Part shown: one piece after another, positions 17,214 to 23,589 of the stretch | Position numbering within the stretch: the first letter of the stretch is position 1 | Layout of the letters: every line of letters begins with the position of its first letter | DNA from: an uncultured Collinsella sp. | Lineage (GTDB): Bacteria > Actinomycetota > Coriobacteriia > Coriobacteriales > Coriobacteriaceae | Assembly: GCA_959602875.1 (NCBI GenBank) | Contig: CAUGVQ010000024.1 | Location: forward strand, 1-23,589 | Reading direction: 5' to 3' | DNA length: 23,589 nucleotides | Made by a program: the position numbers and the translations under genes | Notes under the pieces: model-generated | What the model saw: the letters and a program-made list of their open reading frames with translations, nothing else | Databases searched by the model: none | What the model was told of the DNA's origin: nothing

Positions 17214-17254
17214 GCAAATTGCAACTCTCACGCATCGAGCCTTACCCGGAAGGG

Positions 17255-17434
17255 TTACTCAGTGACGATGACCTCGCGGTCCTTGTAGTAGCCGCAGTTG
17301 GGGCAGACGTGATGCGGAAGCTTCACGGCATGGCAACGGGGGCAGACGGAGCGCGAAGGAGCGCTGATCTTCATATTGGCAGAGCGACGGGAGTGAGTGG
17401 CACCGCGGCCCTTCTTTTGCTTAGGTACTGGCAT
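17255..17434 (-). CDS. rpmF: 50S ribosomal protein L32 (zinc-binding form)
   Basis: This 59-residue protein starts MPVPKQKKGRGATHSRRSAN, the standard L32 opening. It carries the zinc ribbon C31-x2-C34 and C44-x2-C47 (CPRC and CPNC), so it is the zinc-dependent form. The ATG at 17434 follows AAGGAAGG. The longer frame to 17533 would start upstream of the predicted transcription start and is rejected. The gene is preceded by its own promoter and followed by a hairpin and plsX. Confidence 0.97.
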   Translation of the reverse strand: MPVPKQKKGRGATHSRRSANMKISAPSRSVCPRCHAVKLPHHVCPNCGYYKDREVIVTE

Positions 17435-17452
17435 GATGACCTTCCTTACATG

Positions 17453-17462
17453 GTTAGCTAAC
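17453..17462. promoter_or_regulatory. Palindrome GTTAGCTAAC in the rpmF leader
   Basis: A perfect 10-base palindrome lies between the predicted transcription start (about 17480) and the rpmF ribosome binding site. Its place fits an operator or a small leader structure, but no regulator is known to me for it. Confidence 0.35.
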
Positions 17463-17486
17463 AGGCACGAATACGCGCAAGTAGCG

Positions 17487-17515
17487 ATAATAGCACAGAT
17501 ATCCGCCCCTGATAA
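17487..17515 (-). promoter_or_regulatory. Promoter of rpmF-plsX
   Basis: On the minus strand TTATCA (17515-17510), a 17-base spacer and TATTAT (17492-17487) form a sigma-70-type promoter. The -10 is extended by TGC. The predicted start is near 17480, leaving a leader of about 45 bases. Confidence 0.7.
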
Positions 17516-17565
17516 GAGGCTTTTTCTCACCACACGAGCTGCAAAACTTCAGCGAATGGATGAAC

Positions 17566-18117
17566 CTAATCGTCGAGCTTGAGGTTTTTGAGCGCAGCGA
17601 ACGGGTTGTCGTCGCCCATGACGCGCTCCTCCTCAGCCCTCTCGGCGCAATCGCAGGTCTCCTCGTTGAGGTTGGCGCCGCAGACCGGGCAGAGGCCGCG
17701 GCAGTCGGGGCGGCACAGCACCACAAAGGGCGTGTCCATCACCACGGCGTCCGAGATGGGCTCCGCAAGGTCGATCTTACGGTCCTCGCCGAGGAGCTCG
17801 TAGTCGTCGTCCTCGTCGGCACCCTCGGGCTCGTGGAAGAGGTAGTACTCTTGGAGCTCGCCGGCAACATCGAACTCAGCGGGCTCGAGGCAGCGGTCGC
17901 ACGCACCCGTGACGCTCGCACGCACCATGCCCGTGAGCAGAATGCCGTCACCGGCGTTGGTGAAGACGGCATCGTAGCTGACGCCGCCGTTGAGCGTGAA
18001 CTCCTTCTCCCCCACCGTGTAGCCGGCGACGTCGACCGTGCCTGACGTCTGCCAGCTCTCGCCGGGATTCTCAACCCGGTCAGCAAGCTCGACGATGAGC
18101 AAATCGATAAACGCCAT
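17566..18117 (-). CDS. DUF177 (YceD) family protein
   Basis: This 183-residue protein has the DUF177 layout: a beta-rich N-terminal half ending in a CDRC pair (C73, C76) and an acidic middle. A C-terminal Cys cluster (C135, C139, C143, C146, C155, C157; CRPDC, CPVC and CDC) probably binds zinc. DUF177 proteins occur next to rpmF across bacteria and have been linked to 23S rRNA accumulation in E. coli and plants; the molecular role is not settled. The ATG at 18117 is 2 bases past the stop codon of the coiled-coil gene with only a weak ribosome binding site, so coupling is likely. The 131-base gap after it carries the rpmF promoter. Confidence 0.92.
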   Translation of the reverse strand: MAFIDLLIVELADRVENPGESWQTSGTVDVAGYTVGEKEFTLNGGVSYDAVFTNAGDGILLTGMVRASVTGACDRCLEPAEFDVAGELQEYYLFHEPEGADEDDDYELLGEDRKIDLAEPISDAVVMDTPFVVLCRPDCRGLCPVCGANLNEETCDCAERAEEERVMGDDNPFAALKNLKLDD

Positions 18118-18119
18118 GA

Positions 18120-18623
18120 TTAGTAGCCGCTCGTGAGGCCGGGGCCGCTCGCGCTCTCGGTGAGCTGCTGGCGGCAGCGGGCAACGGTGCCGGTCAGGCT
18201 CTTCAGGTTCTCCTCGAGGTGCGTGAAGACCTGCTCGGCATAGTCCTCGGCAGCGTAGCGGGTATCGCGCTCGTACTGGTCGGCGCGGGCGCGGATGTCC
18301 TCGGCCTGCTGCTGGGCCAGGCGCACGATCTCCTGCTCGCCGGCGATGGTGAGCGCCTGCTGTTGGGCGTCCGCCACAATGGAATCAGCCTGGGCCGTTG
18401 CAGAGGAGATGAGCTCGTCGCGCTCGCGCAGAATGCGGCGGGACTTCTGCCACTCCTCGGGGTAGCTCATGCGAATCTCGTCGAGAATGTTGAAGAACAC
18501 CTCGGTCTCGATGACCTTGAACTGGGCATTCTTGCCAAACGGGGGCTTAGCGTCCTCGATGATGCCCTCGAGCTCGTCCACGAGGCTCTCGATGCGCTCG
18601 CCAGGAAGGGGTTCGCCCGGCAT
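18120..18623 (-). CDS. Small coiled-coil protein, DivIVA/V-ATPase-H-like, function unknown
   Basis: This 167-residue protein has no catalytic motif that I recognise. Residues 8-50 hold two amphipathic helices. Residues 55-150 are a long charged helix with Ala/Gln-rich heptads (ATAQADSIVADAQQQALTIA at 75-94), which looks like a DivIVA-type or ATP-synthase-b-like coiled coil. Homologues with this look are sometimes named ATPase only because of coiled-coil similarity; no Walker motif is present. The ATG at 18623 follows AAAGGAG at 5-base spacing, which decides it over ATGs at 18638 and 18647. The gene is 2 bases from the DUF177 gene. Its promoter region holds a perfect palindrome. It may act in cell-pole or envelope organisation, but that is speculation. 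Confidence 0.82.
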   Translation of the reverse strand: MPGEPLPGERIESLVDELEGIIEDAKPPFGKNAQFKVIETEVFFNILDEIRMSYPEEWQKSRRILRERDELISSATAQADSIVADAQQQALTIAGEQEIVRLAQQQAEDIRARADQYERDTRYAAEDYAEQVFTHLEENLKSLTGTVARCRQQLTESASGPGLTSGY

Positions 18624-18646
18624 CCCGTCTCCTTTCATTGGGTGCA

Positions 18647-18661
18647 TATCAAGTCTTGATA
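18647..18661. promoter_or_regulatory. Perfect palindrome overlapping the -10 box and start site (candidate operator)
   Basis: TATCAAG-T-CTTGATA is a perfect 7-bp inverted repeat around one central base. It covers the end of the -10 element and the predicted start site of the coiled-coil/DUF177 transcript. That position would let a dimeric repressor block transcription. Confidence 0.55.
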
Positions 18662-18667
18662 GTACCA
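18659..18667 (-). promoter_or_regulatory. Extended -10 promoter of the coiled-coil/DUF177 genes
   Basis: TGGTACTAT on the minus strand (18667-18659) is an extended -10 element. No good -35 is seen at 17-18-base spacing (ATAGCT). It lies in the 60-base gap after coaD, 35 bases before the start codon. Confidence 0.5.
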
Positions 18668-18683
18668 CATACGTCTCGTTTAG

Positions 18684-19181
18684 CTATTTGAACCGGTCTT
18701 TGAGCGCGCAGGCGACACACGGCGGAACAAAGAGCGACACGTCGCCGCCGCACGAGGCGATCTGGCGGACGGCCGATGACGAGAGGTAGCCAAACTCGGG
18801 GCTGCTCATAACAAAGATGCTCTCAAGGTCGGGGTCGAGCCGGTAGTTGAGGTCCGCCTGCTGGAGCTCGTACTCAAAGTCGGTCATCGCGCGCAGGCCC
18901 TTGACGACGGCTTCCGCCCCAATCTCGCGCGCAAAGTCGACGAGCAGGCCCGTGAACGGCCTCACCTCGATGCCGTCGATATCGGCGAGCGCCTCTTTGG
19001 CAAGCTCGACGCGCTCCTCGAGCGAGAAGGTCGTGCCCACGCCGTTTTTGCCGAGCGACGCCGCAACGGCGACGGTGACGTGCGGGCAGATGCGCCGGGC
19101 GCGCCGGGCGACATCGATATGTCCGTAGGTGATGGGGTCAAACGTTCCCGGCACGAGAACGTGGGTGATGTTTCCGCTCAT
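18684..19181 (-). CDS. coaD: Phosphopantetheine adenylyltransferase
   Basis: This 165-residue enzyme transfers AMP from ATP to 4'-phosphopantetheine to give dephospho-CoA, the penultimate step of CoA synthesis. It shows the nucleotidyltransferase motif PGTFDPITYGHID at 11-23 (TYGH at 18-21), the KGLRAMTDFEYE segment at 94-105, and SSSAVR at 134-139 in place of the usual ISSTxVR. The length is typical. The ATG at 19181 follows GGAGGAG; the longer reading to 19205 is rejected. The rsmD-coaD pair is a common bacterial neighbourhood; the gap is 33 bases. It supplies CoA for the ACP prosthetic group. Confidence 0.96.
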   Translation of the reverse strand: MSGNITHVLVPGTFDPITYGHIDVARRARRICPHVTVAVAASLGKNGVGTTFSLEERVELAKEALADIDGIEVRPFTGLLVDFAREIGAEAVVKGLRAMTDFEYELQQADLNYRLDPDLESIFVMSSPEFGYLSSSAVRQIASCGGDVSLFVPPCVACALKDRFK

Positions 19182-19214
19182 AGGGCTCCTCCAGATTGGC
19201 GTCACATGCGTATG

Positions 19215-19790
19215 CTAGCCGACGTAGCGCAGAAGGTCCACCGCCGTGATGCCGTAGCGCTTCTCGCGCAGGACCTCGAAGCCCTCGGGTCGCGCGCCGG
19301 CATCGCGCGCCGCATGCTCCACAACCGCGAGCGCCCCGGGGGCAACGAGCCCGGCGGCGACAAGATCGTCGAGCAGACGCTCGACGGGCTCGGGGCCTAA
19401 GGCATACGGAGGATCGAGCATGATGAGGTCGAAGGGACCGCCCGCAAGGCGCCCCCGCGCCGCGAGCGCGGAGACGTCGCCGACGACGACCCGGTACCGC
19501 CCGGCACCGGCGCCTAAGCTCTCGAGGTTTTTGCGGACAAGCGCCGCCGCTTTTCTATCGGCATCAACGAACAGCGAAAACGCCGCACCGCGCGAGAGCA
19601 TCTCGATACCAAGGGCACCGGAGCCTGCAAAAGCGTCGAGTACGCGCACACCCTCAATGCCCTCATCGAGCGCGGAGTTCACCATAGACGCCATCGCCTC
19701 GCGGACGCGGTCCGTCGTGGGACGCGTGACGTCGCTTCCCTCGGGCTCGAAGATCCTTCTCCCCCGCCAATCTCCTCCAACGACTCTCAT
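19215..19790 (-). CDS. rsmD: 16S rRNA (guanine966-N2)-methyltransferase RsmD
   Basis: This 191-residue class I methyltransferase modifies G966 of 16S rRNA using S-adenosylmethionine. Visible motifs: MRVVGGDWRGRR at the start, RPTTDRVREA at 23-32, the SAM-binding DAFAGSGALGIE at 52-63, and the catalytic DPPY at 126-129. The ATG at 19790 overlaps the recG stop codon as ATGA, which fixes the start and implies coupling. The frame extends upstream to 19862 but that part only shadows recG. Family members are 180-200 residues, as here. Confidence 0.95.
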   Translation of the reverse strand: MRVVGGDWRGRRIFEPEGSDVTRPTTDRVREAMASMVNSALDEGIEGVRVLDAFAGSGALGIEMLSRGAAFSLFVDADRKAAALVRKNLESLGAGAGRYRVVVGDVSALAARGRLAGGPFDLIMLDPPYALGPEPVERLLDDLVAAGLVAPGALAVVEHAARDAGARPEGFEVLREKRYGITAVDLLRYVG

Positions 19791-21958
19791 CCGCCGCTCA
19801 CCTCTTTGAACACGTCGCCGTAGCGCACGATAACCTCCTGACGCAAGGGGGCCGTCGCGCACGCCCCCAAATCCCTCGAGTACGTGAGCAGCTGCTTTGC
19901 GTCGCGCTGCGCCGCCTCGATAATCTCCACGTCCTCGTCCAGATCGACGAACTTAAGGCTCACCCCGCCGCTCTGGCGAAAGCCCAGTATCTCCCCTTCA
20001 TGGCGAAGGCGCAGGTCGAGCTCTGCCAAGGCAAAGCCGTCCTCCGTCTTCTCCAGCGCCTCGAGGCGCTGGTAGGCGGTGGAGTTTCGCTTGGTCTTTG
20101 TCTGCATCATGACAAAGCATCTGCCCGAGATGTCACCGCGACCCACACGGCCGCGCAGCTGATGCAGGGTCGCCAGACCAAAGCGCTCCCCGTTCTCAAT
20201 CACCATGACCGTGGCGGAGGGCACGTCTACACCCACCTCGACCACGGTGGTGGATACCAGCACCTGCACCTCTTTGCGACGGAAGGCGTCGATGACGGAG
20301 TCCTTCTCGGCCGCGCGCATCCGTCCGGTGAGCGCCTCCACGCGAACATCCGCAAAGACCCTCCCGAGCTCCTCCACCTCACGAGCGACGTCGTGCAGGG
20401 CGGGAGCGGCCTTAGTCTTCGCAGACGAATCCAGCATATCCTCCGCGCCCGGCACCTCTTCGAGCTCGCTCAAGGGGTCGCCCGCCTCGACGAGAGGGCA
20501 GATCACATACGCCTGCTCGCCGCGCACGAGCGCCTCCCGAATGGCATCGTAGGCGATGTCGCGGTTCGCTTCGGTAAGCACGCGCGTGACCACGCCCGCG
20601 CCCGGTACGGGCCGATGGCGGATGACGCTCGTATCGAGGTCTCCATAAACCGAAAGCGCAAGCGTGCGCGGGATGGGTGTGGCGGTCATAACAAGGAGGT
20701 CGGCACCCGGGCCTTTCGAGCGGAGCGCATTGCGCTGCCCGACGCCGAAGCGGTGCTGCTCGTCAATCACCACGAGCGTCAGCTCGCGGAACGACACGTC
20801 ATCTGAGAGCAGCGCCTGCGTGCCAAAGGCAACCGTTATCTCGCCGTTGCGCAGGCGCCGGGTCGCCTCCTCGCGCTCGGGAGCGGGCGTGGCGCCGGTG
20901 ATAAGGGTCCAGGTTATGCCCGCCGCATCGAGCAGGGGTCCGCATTTCTGCGCATACTGGCGGGCGAGCACCCCGGTGGGGGCCATAACCGCCGCCTGCG
21001 TGCCGCTATCAGCCGCAGCAGCGAGGCCAAAGCACGCGACAGCCGTCTTGCCCGTGCCGACGTCGCCGAGCAGCAGGCGGTTCATGATGTGGCCTGCGTC
21101 GGTCATATCGGTGAGGATATCCTGCACCGCCGCGTCCTGCTCTGCGGAAAGCTCGAAAGGAAGAGCTTGGCGGAGCGCCTCGACGTGCTCGCCCACACGA
21201 TGGGCGCAAGGGGCGACGTCGAGCAGGTTCGCATCGTTGCGCAAGCGAAGCGCCAACTGCAGCAGCAGGAGCTCATCATAGGCGAGGCGCGTCCTCGCCT
21301 GGTTCCGCTCGGACATATCATGGGGAAAGTGGATGGAGCGAAGCGCGCGAGCGAGACTCATAAGGCGTCGCTTCGTGCGCAGGCGCGCAGGTAGATAGTC
21401 GGAGAGCGTCACCGAGCGCTCGAGCGCGACCGACACGATGCGGCGCATCCAAGCGGCGGAGATACCCTCTCCCACCGGATGGACCGGCATGATGGTGCCA
21501 GACGCCTCATTGTCAAGCACCTCGTAATGGGGAGACGCCATCTGCTTGAACCCGTAGGCAAACTCGACCTTGCCCATCACCGCTACCCGCATGCCGGGCT
21601 CAAGCTGCTGGGCTATCCAGGGCTGTTTGAAGAAGGCGACCTGAAGAACTCCCGTATCGTCGACAAGCGAGACCTCGACAACCGTCATGCGCGGGCGCGG
21701 ACGACGCTGCGTCACACGGTCGACACGCGCAACGACCGTAGCAACCTCTCCCAACGGCGCATCCTCGATCCGGTAGGCGTGCGAGAAGTCAAGATAGCGC
21801 CGCGGAATATGAAGGAGGAGGTCCTCCACGCGCTCGATACCGAGCCTGCGGAGGGCCTCCTCCCGTGCACCAGATACAAATTTGAGACGGCTCACGTCAT
21901 CCGCGAGCGCAGAGGTGGCGGCGAGACGCGTCGCGCTCGCCGTGAGCGAGACCGTCAC
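19787..21958 (-). CDS. recG: ATP-dependent DNA helicase RecG
   Basis: This 723-residue superfamily 2 helicase remodels stalled forks and branched DNA. The N-terminal wedge/OB domain (about 25-160) is followed by the helicase core with Walker A GDVGTGKT at 298-305, DEQHRFG at 399-405 and TATPIPRT at 425-432. The second RecA-like domain includes STTVVEVGVDVPSATVMVIE and QLRGRVGRG. The C-terminal TRG-like region follows. The start is taken as the GTG at 21958, 11 bases after the fakA-like stop; the ribosome binding site is weak (GGGATTGGG), so the exact start is less certain than the identity. The yloV-recG order is shared with Bacillus. Confidence 0.95.
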   Translation of the reverse strand: MTVSLTASATRLAATSALADDVSRLKFVSGAREEALRRLGIERVEDLLLHIPRRYLDFSHAYRIEDAPLGEVATVVARVDRVTQRRPRPRMTVVEVSLVDDTGVLQVAFFKQPWIAQQLEPGMRVAVMGKVEFAYGFKQMASPHYEVLDNEASGTIMPVHPVGEGISAAWMRRIVSVALERSVTLSDYLPARLRTKRRLMSLARALRSIHFPHDMSERNQARTRLAYDELLLLQLALRLRNDANLLDVAPCAHRVGEHVEALRQALPFELSAEQDAAVQDILTDMTDAGHIMNRLLLGDVGTGKTAVACFGLAAAADSGTQAAVMAPTGVLARQYAQKCGPLLDAAGITWTLITGATPAPEREEATRRLRNGEITVAFGTQALLSDDVSFRELTLVVIDEQHRFGVGQRNALRSKGPGADLLVMTATPIPRTLALSVYGDLDTSVIRHRPVPGAGVVTRVLTEANRDIAYDAIREALVRGEQAYVICPLVEAGDPLSELEEVPGAEDMLDSSAKTKAAPALHDVAREVEELGRVFADVRVEALTGRMRAAEKDSVIDAFRRKEVQVLVSTTVVEVGVDVPSATVMVIENGERFGLATLHQLRGRVGRGDISGRCFVMMQTKTKRNSTAYQRLEALEKTEDGFALAELDLRLRHEGEILGFRQSGGVSLKFVDLDEDVEIIEAAQRDAKQLLTYSRDLGACATAPLRQEVIVRYGDVFKEVSGG

Positions 21959-21969
21959 CCCAATCCCGC

Positions 21970-23589
21970 TTACTCGATCGAGAAGATGATGGGATAGAGC
22001 GGCTGCTCACCACGGTGCGCATCGATCTCGAGGTCGGGCTGGGCCTCCTCGATGGCGTCGAGAAGATCCTGGAAGGCCTCGTCATCCATATCGGAGCCAG
22101 CGAGAATCGTGAGGGAGTCGCCCTCCTCGTCTGCCTGCATGCGGTTGATGCAGTCGAGGGTGACCTGCTTCACGTCGGAGCCGACGATATCGATGGAGTC
22201 GTCGATGATGCCCATGACGTCGCCCGCGTGGATGGGCGTGCCATCGGAGGCGGCGGAATCGCGCACGGCCGTGGTGACCTCGCCGTCACGGACCTCGGCG
22301 GCGGCCTCGGTCATAGCGGCGACCGCATCCTCAAAGGACGAGTCGGGCAGAACGGCAAAGAGCGCCGAGAACGCCTGGGGCACGGTCTTGGTCGGAACGA
22401 CGGCGACCTGCTTGTCCTCGCAGGCAGTCGCCGCCGCCTCGGCAGCCATGCGGATGTTGCCGTTGTTGGGCAGGATGATCACGGACTCGGCGTTCACCGC
22501 GTTCACGGCGTCGAGGAGATCGGCCGTGGAGGGGTTCATGGTCTGACCACCGGAGACAACCACGTCGACACCGAGCGAGGTCAGAATCTCAGCCTCGCCG
22601 GAACCCGCGGCAACCGCGACATAGCCAAGAGCCTTAGCGGGCTCGGCTGCCTCGGCATCCTGATCAGCGTGAATCTTAGCGGTACGCTCGTGAGCCTCCA
22701 TCTCCATGTTGTGGATGAAGACCTCGTAGACCTGGCCGAGCTTGAGCATGTGCTCGAGCACAAGGTTGGGCGTATTGGAGTGGACGTGGATCTTGTAGTC
22801 GGGATACGAACCCACCAGAAGCTCGCAGTCACCCATGGAGGCGAGGAACGCCAGGCATTCATCCTCGTTGAACGGGGCGTCAGCCTTGAAGAGGAACTCG
22901 TTGCAGTAGCGGTACTCGGAGCCCTCCCAGTCGTCGTTCGCCTCGATCTTGACGCGATCGAGCGCGCCCTCGCGAGCGGTCTCGCCGGTTGCCTCGAACG
23001 TGGTGGAGAACTCCTCGCCCTGGCGAAGGTCACGGCCGAGAGCCGCATTCACAAACGCCTCGAGGAAGATGGCAAAGCCGAAGGCGCCCGAGTCGACCAC
23101 GCCGTTCTCCTTCAGGACGGGCAGCAGGTCGGGCGTGCGGGCGACGGACTGATATGCCTCGACGACGATGGCATCGAGCGTGTCCTCGACGGAATCGTGC
23201 GCCTTCTCGCAGGCGTCGGCGCGGGTGGAGATGTCACGAAGGACCGTGAGGATGGTTCCCTCGACGGGCTTGCGGACGGCCTTGAAGGCGACCTTGACGG
23301 AGCGGCGGAGCGCTGCGGCGACATCCGAGGCGCTCGCAGGGTCGGTAGCGCCCACCAGGCCCTCGGCGACACCGCGCAGAATCTGCGAAGTGATGACGCC
23401 GGAGTTGCCGCGCGCACCCATGAGCGAGCCGTGGGTGATGGCGCCGGCGATGGCCTCCATGTCGGCATCGGCCGGAAGGGAGCTGAGCTCCTTCACGACC
23501 GAGGCGAGGGTGAGCGACATGTTGGTGCCCGTATCTCCATCGGGGACCGGGAACACGTTCAGCTTATTGATCTCCTCGGAGCAGTCCGA
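21970..23589 (-). CDS. fakA: DAK2/DegV-linked fatty acid kinase A-like protein (YloV family), N-terminus cut by the window edge
   Basis: 539 residues are visible and the frame is open to the right edge, so the start is missing, probably by a few tens of residues. The N-terminal DhaL (DAK2) kinase domain shows INKLNVFPVPDGDTGTNMSL, HGSLMGARGNSG and ENGVVDSGAFGF, the metal-ATP binding motifs of the family. A middle domain and a C-terminal DegV-like domain (VVVSGGQTMNPSTADLLDAV, then IILPNNGN) follow, as in YloV/FakA. With a FakB lipid-binding partner, FakA phosphorylates fatty acids to acyl-phosphate, which PlsY or PlsX can use; no fakB is seen here. The gene symbol rests on family resemblance. 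It lies 11 bases upstream of recG. Confidence 0.9.
   Translation of the reverse strand, partial: SDCSEEINKLNVFPVPDGDTGTNMSLTLASVVKELSSLPADADMEAIAGAITHGSLMGARGNSGVITSQILRGVAEGLVGATDPASASDVAAALRRSVKVAFKAVRKPVEGTILTVLRDISTRADACEKAHDSVEDTLDAIVVEAYQSVARTPDLLPVLKENGVVDSGAFGFAIFLEAFVNAALGRDLRQGEEFSTTFEATGETAREGALDRVKIEANDDWEGSEYRYCNEFLFKADAPFNEDECLAFLASMGDCELLVGSYPDYKIHVHSNTPNLVLEHMLKLGQVYEVFIHNMEMEAHERTAKIHADQDAEAAEPAKALGYVAVAAGSGEAEILTSLGVDVVVSGGQTMNPSTADLLDAVNAVNAESVIILPNNGNIRMAAEAAATACEDKQVAVVPTKTVPQAFSALFAVLPDSSFEDAVAAMTEAAAEVRDGEVTTAVRDSAASDGTPIHAGDVMGIIDDSIDIVGSDVKQVTLDCINRMQADEEGDSLTILAGSDMDDEAFQDLLDAIEEAQPDLEIDAHRGEQPLYPIIFSIE

Noticed and set aside
18120..18623. Naming the coiled-coil protein an ATPase subunit
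   Set aside because: There is no Walker A or B motif; the likeness is only to generic charged coiled coils.

Overview
The window is a GC-rich bacterial chromosome segment that is almost wholly coding. It looks like a Coriobacteriia (Collinsella/Olsenella-like) actinobacterium. This is inferred from the high-GC codon use, the presence of ThyA with a folA-type DHFR, a Firmicutes-style transcriptional T-box in front of ileS, and the gene order; no search was run. All genes except one MATE transporter lie on the minus strand, so the local reading order is from high to low coordinates.

Right part (23589 to about 17250): an edge-truncated fakA/yloV-type DAK2 gene, recG, rsmD and coaD are closely packed, with an ATGA overlap between recG and rsmD. 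Next come a small coiled-coil protein gene, a DUF177 (YceD) gene, rpmF and plsX. Two internal promoters are readable here. One lies before the coiled-coil gene, with a perfect palindrome at its -10 and start site; the other lies before rpmF. Centre (16092 to 5993): a good sigma-70-type promoter precedes a nine-gene colinear run: acpP, rnc, smc, ftsY, ffh, a hypothetical gene, thyA, folA and a TrmH-family methyltransferase. Junctions are overlaps or gaps of no more than 48 bases. The run joins acyl-carrier supply, RNA processing, chromosome condensation, the SRP targeting pathway and thymidylate/folate synthesis.

Left part: a convergent MATE exporter gene (+), separated from trmH by a 309-base gap full of inverted and direct repeats, and divergent from ftsH. 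Downstream of ftsH is a 111-base near-perfect inverted repeat with a terminator hairpin at its centre. Next come a NYN plus OST-HTH/LOTUS protein gene and a DUF523 gene. Last is the start of ileS, preceded by its promoter, a T-box leader with an AUC specifier, and a terminator.

Most of the window is housekeeping. I found no convincing new multi-gene system, defence island, prophage or CRISPR array. The parts not explained by known families are the repeat cluster at 5696-5890, the inverted-repeat element at 2009-2119, and a few regulatory palindromes and active-site substitutions listed as findings.
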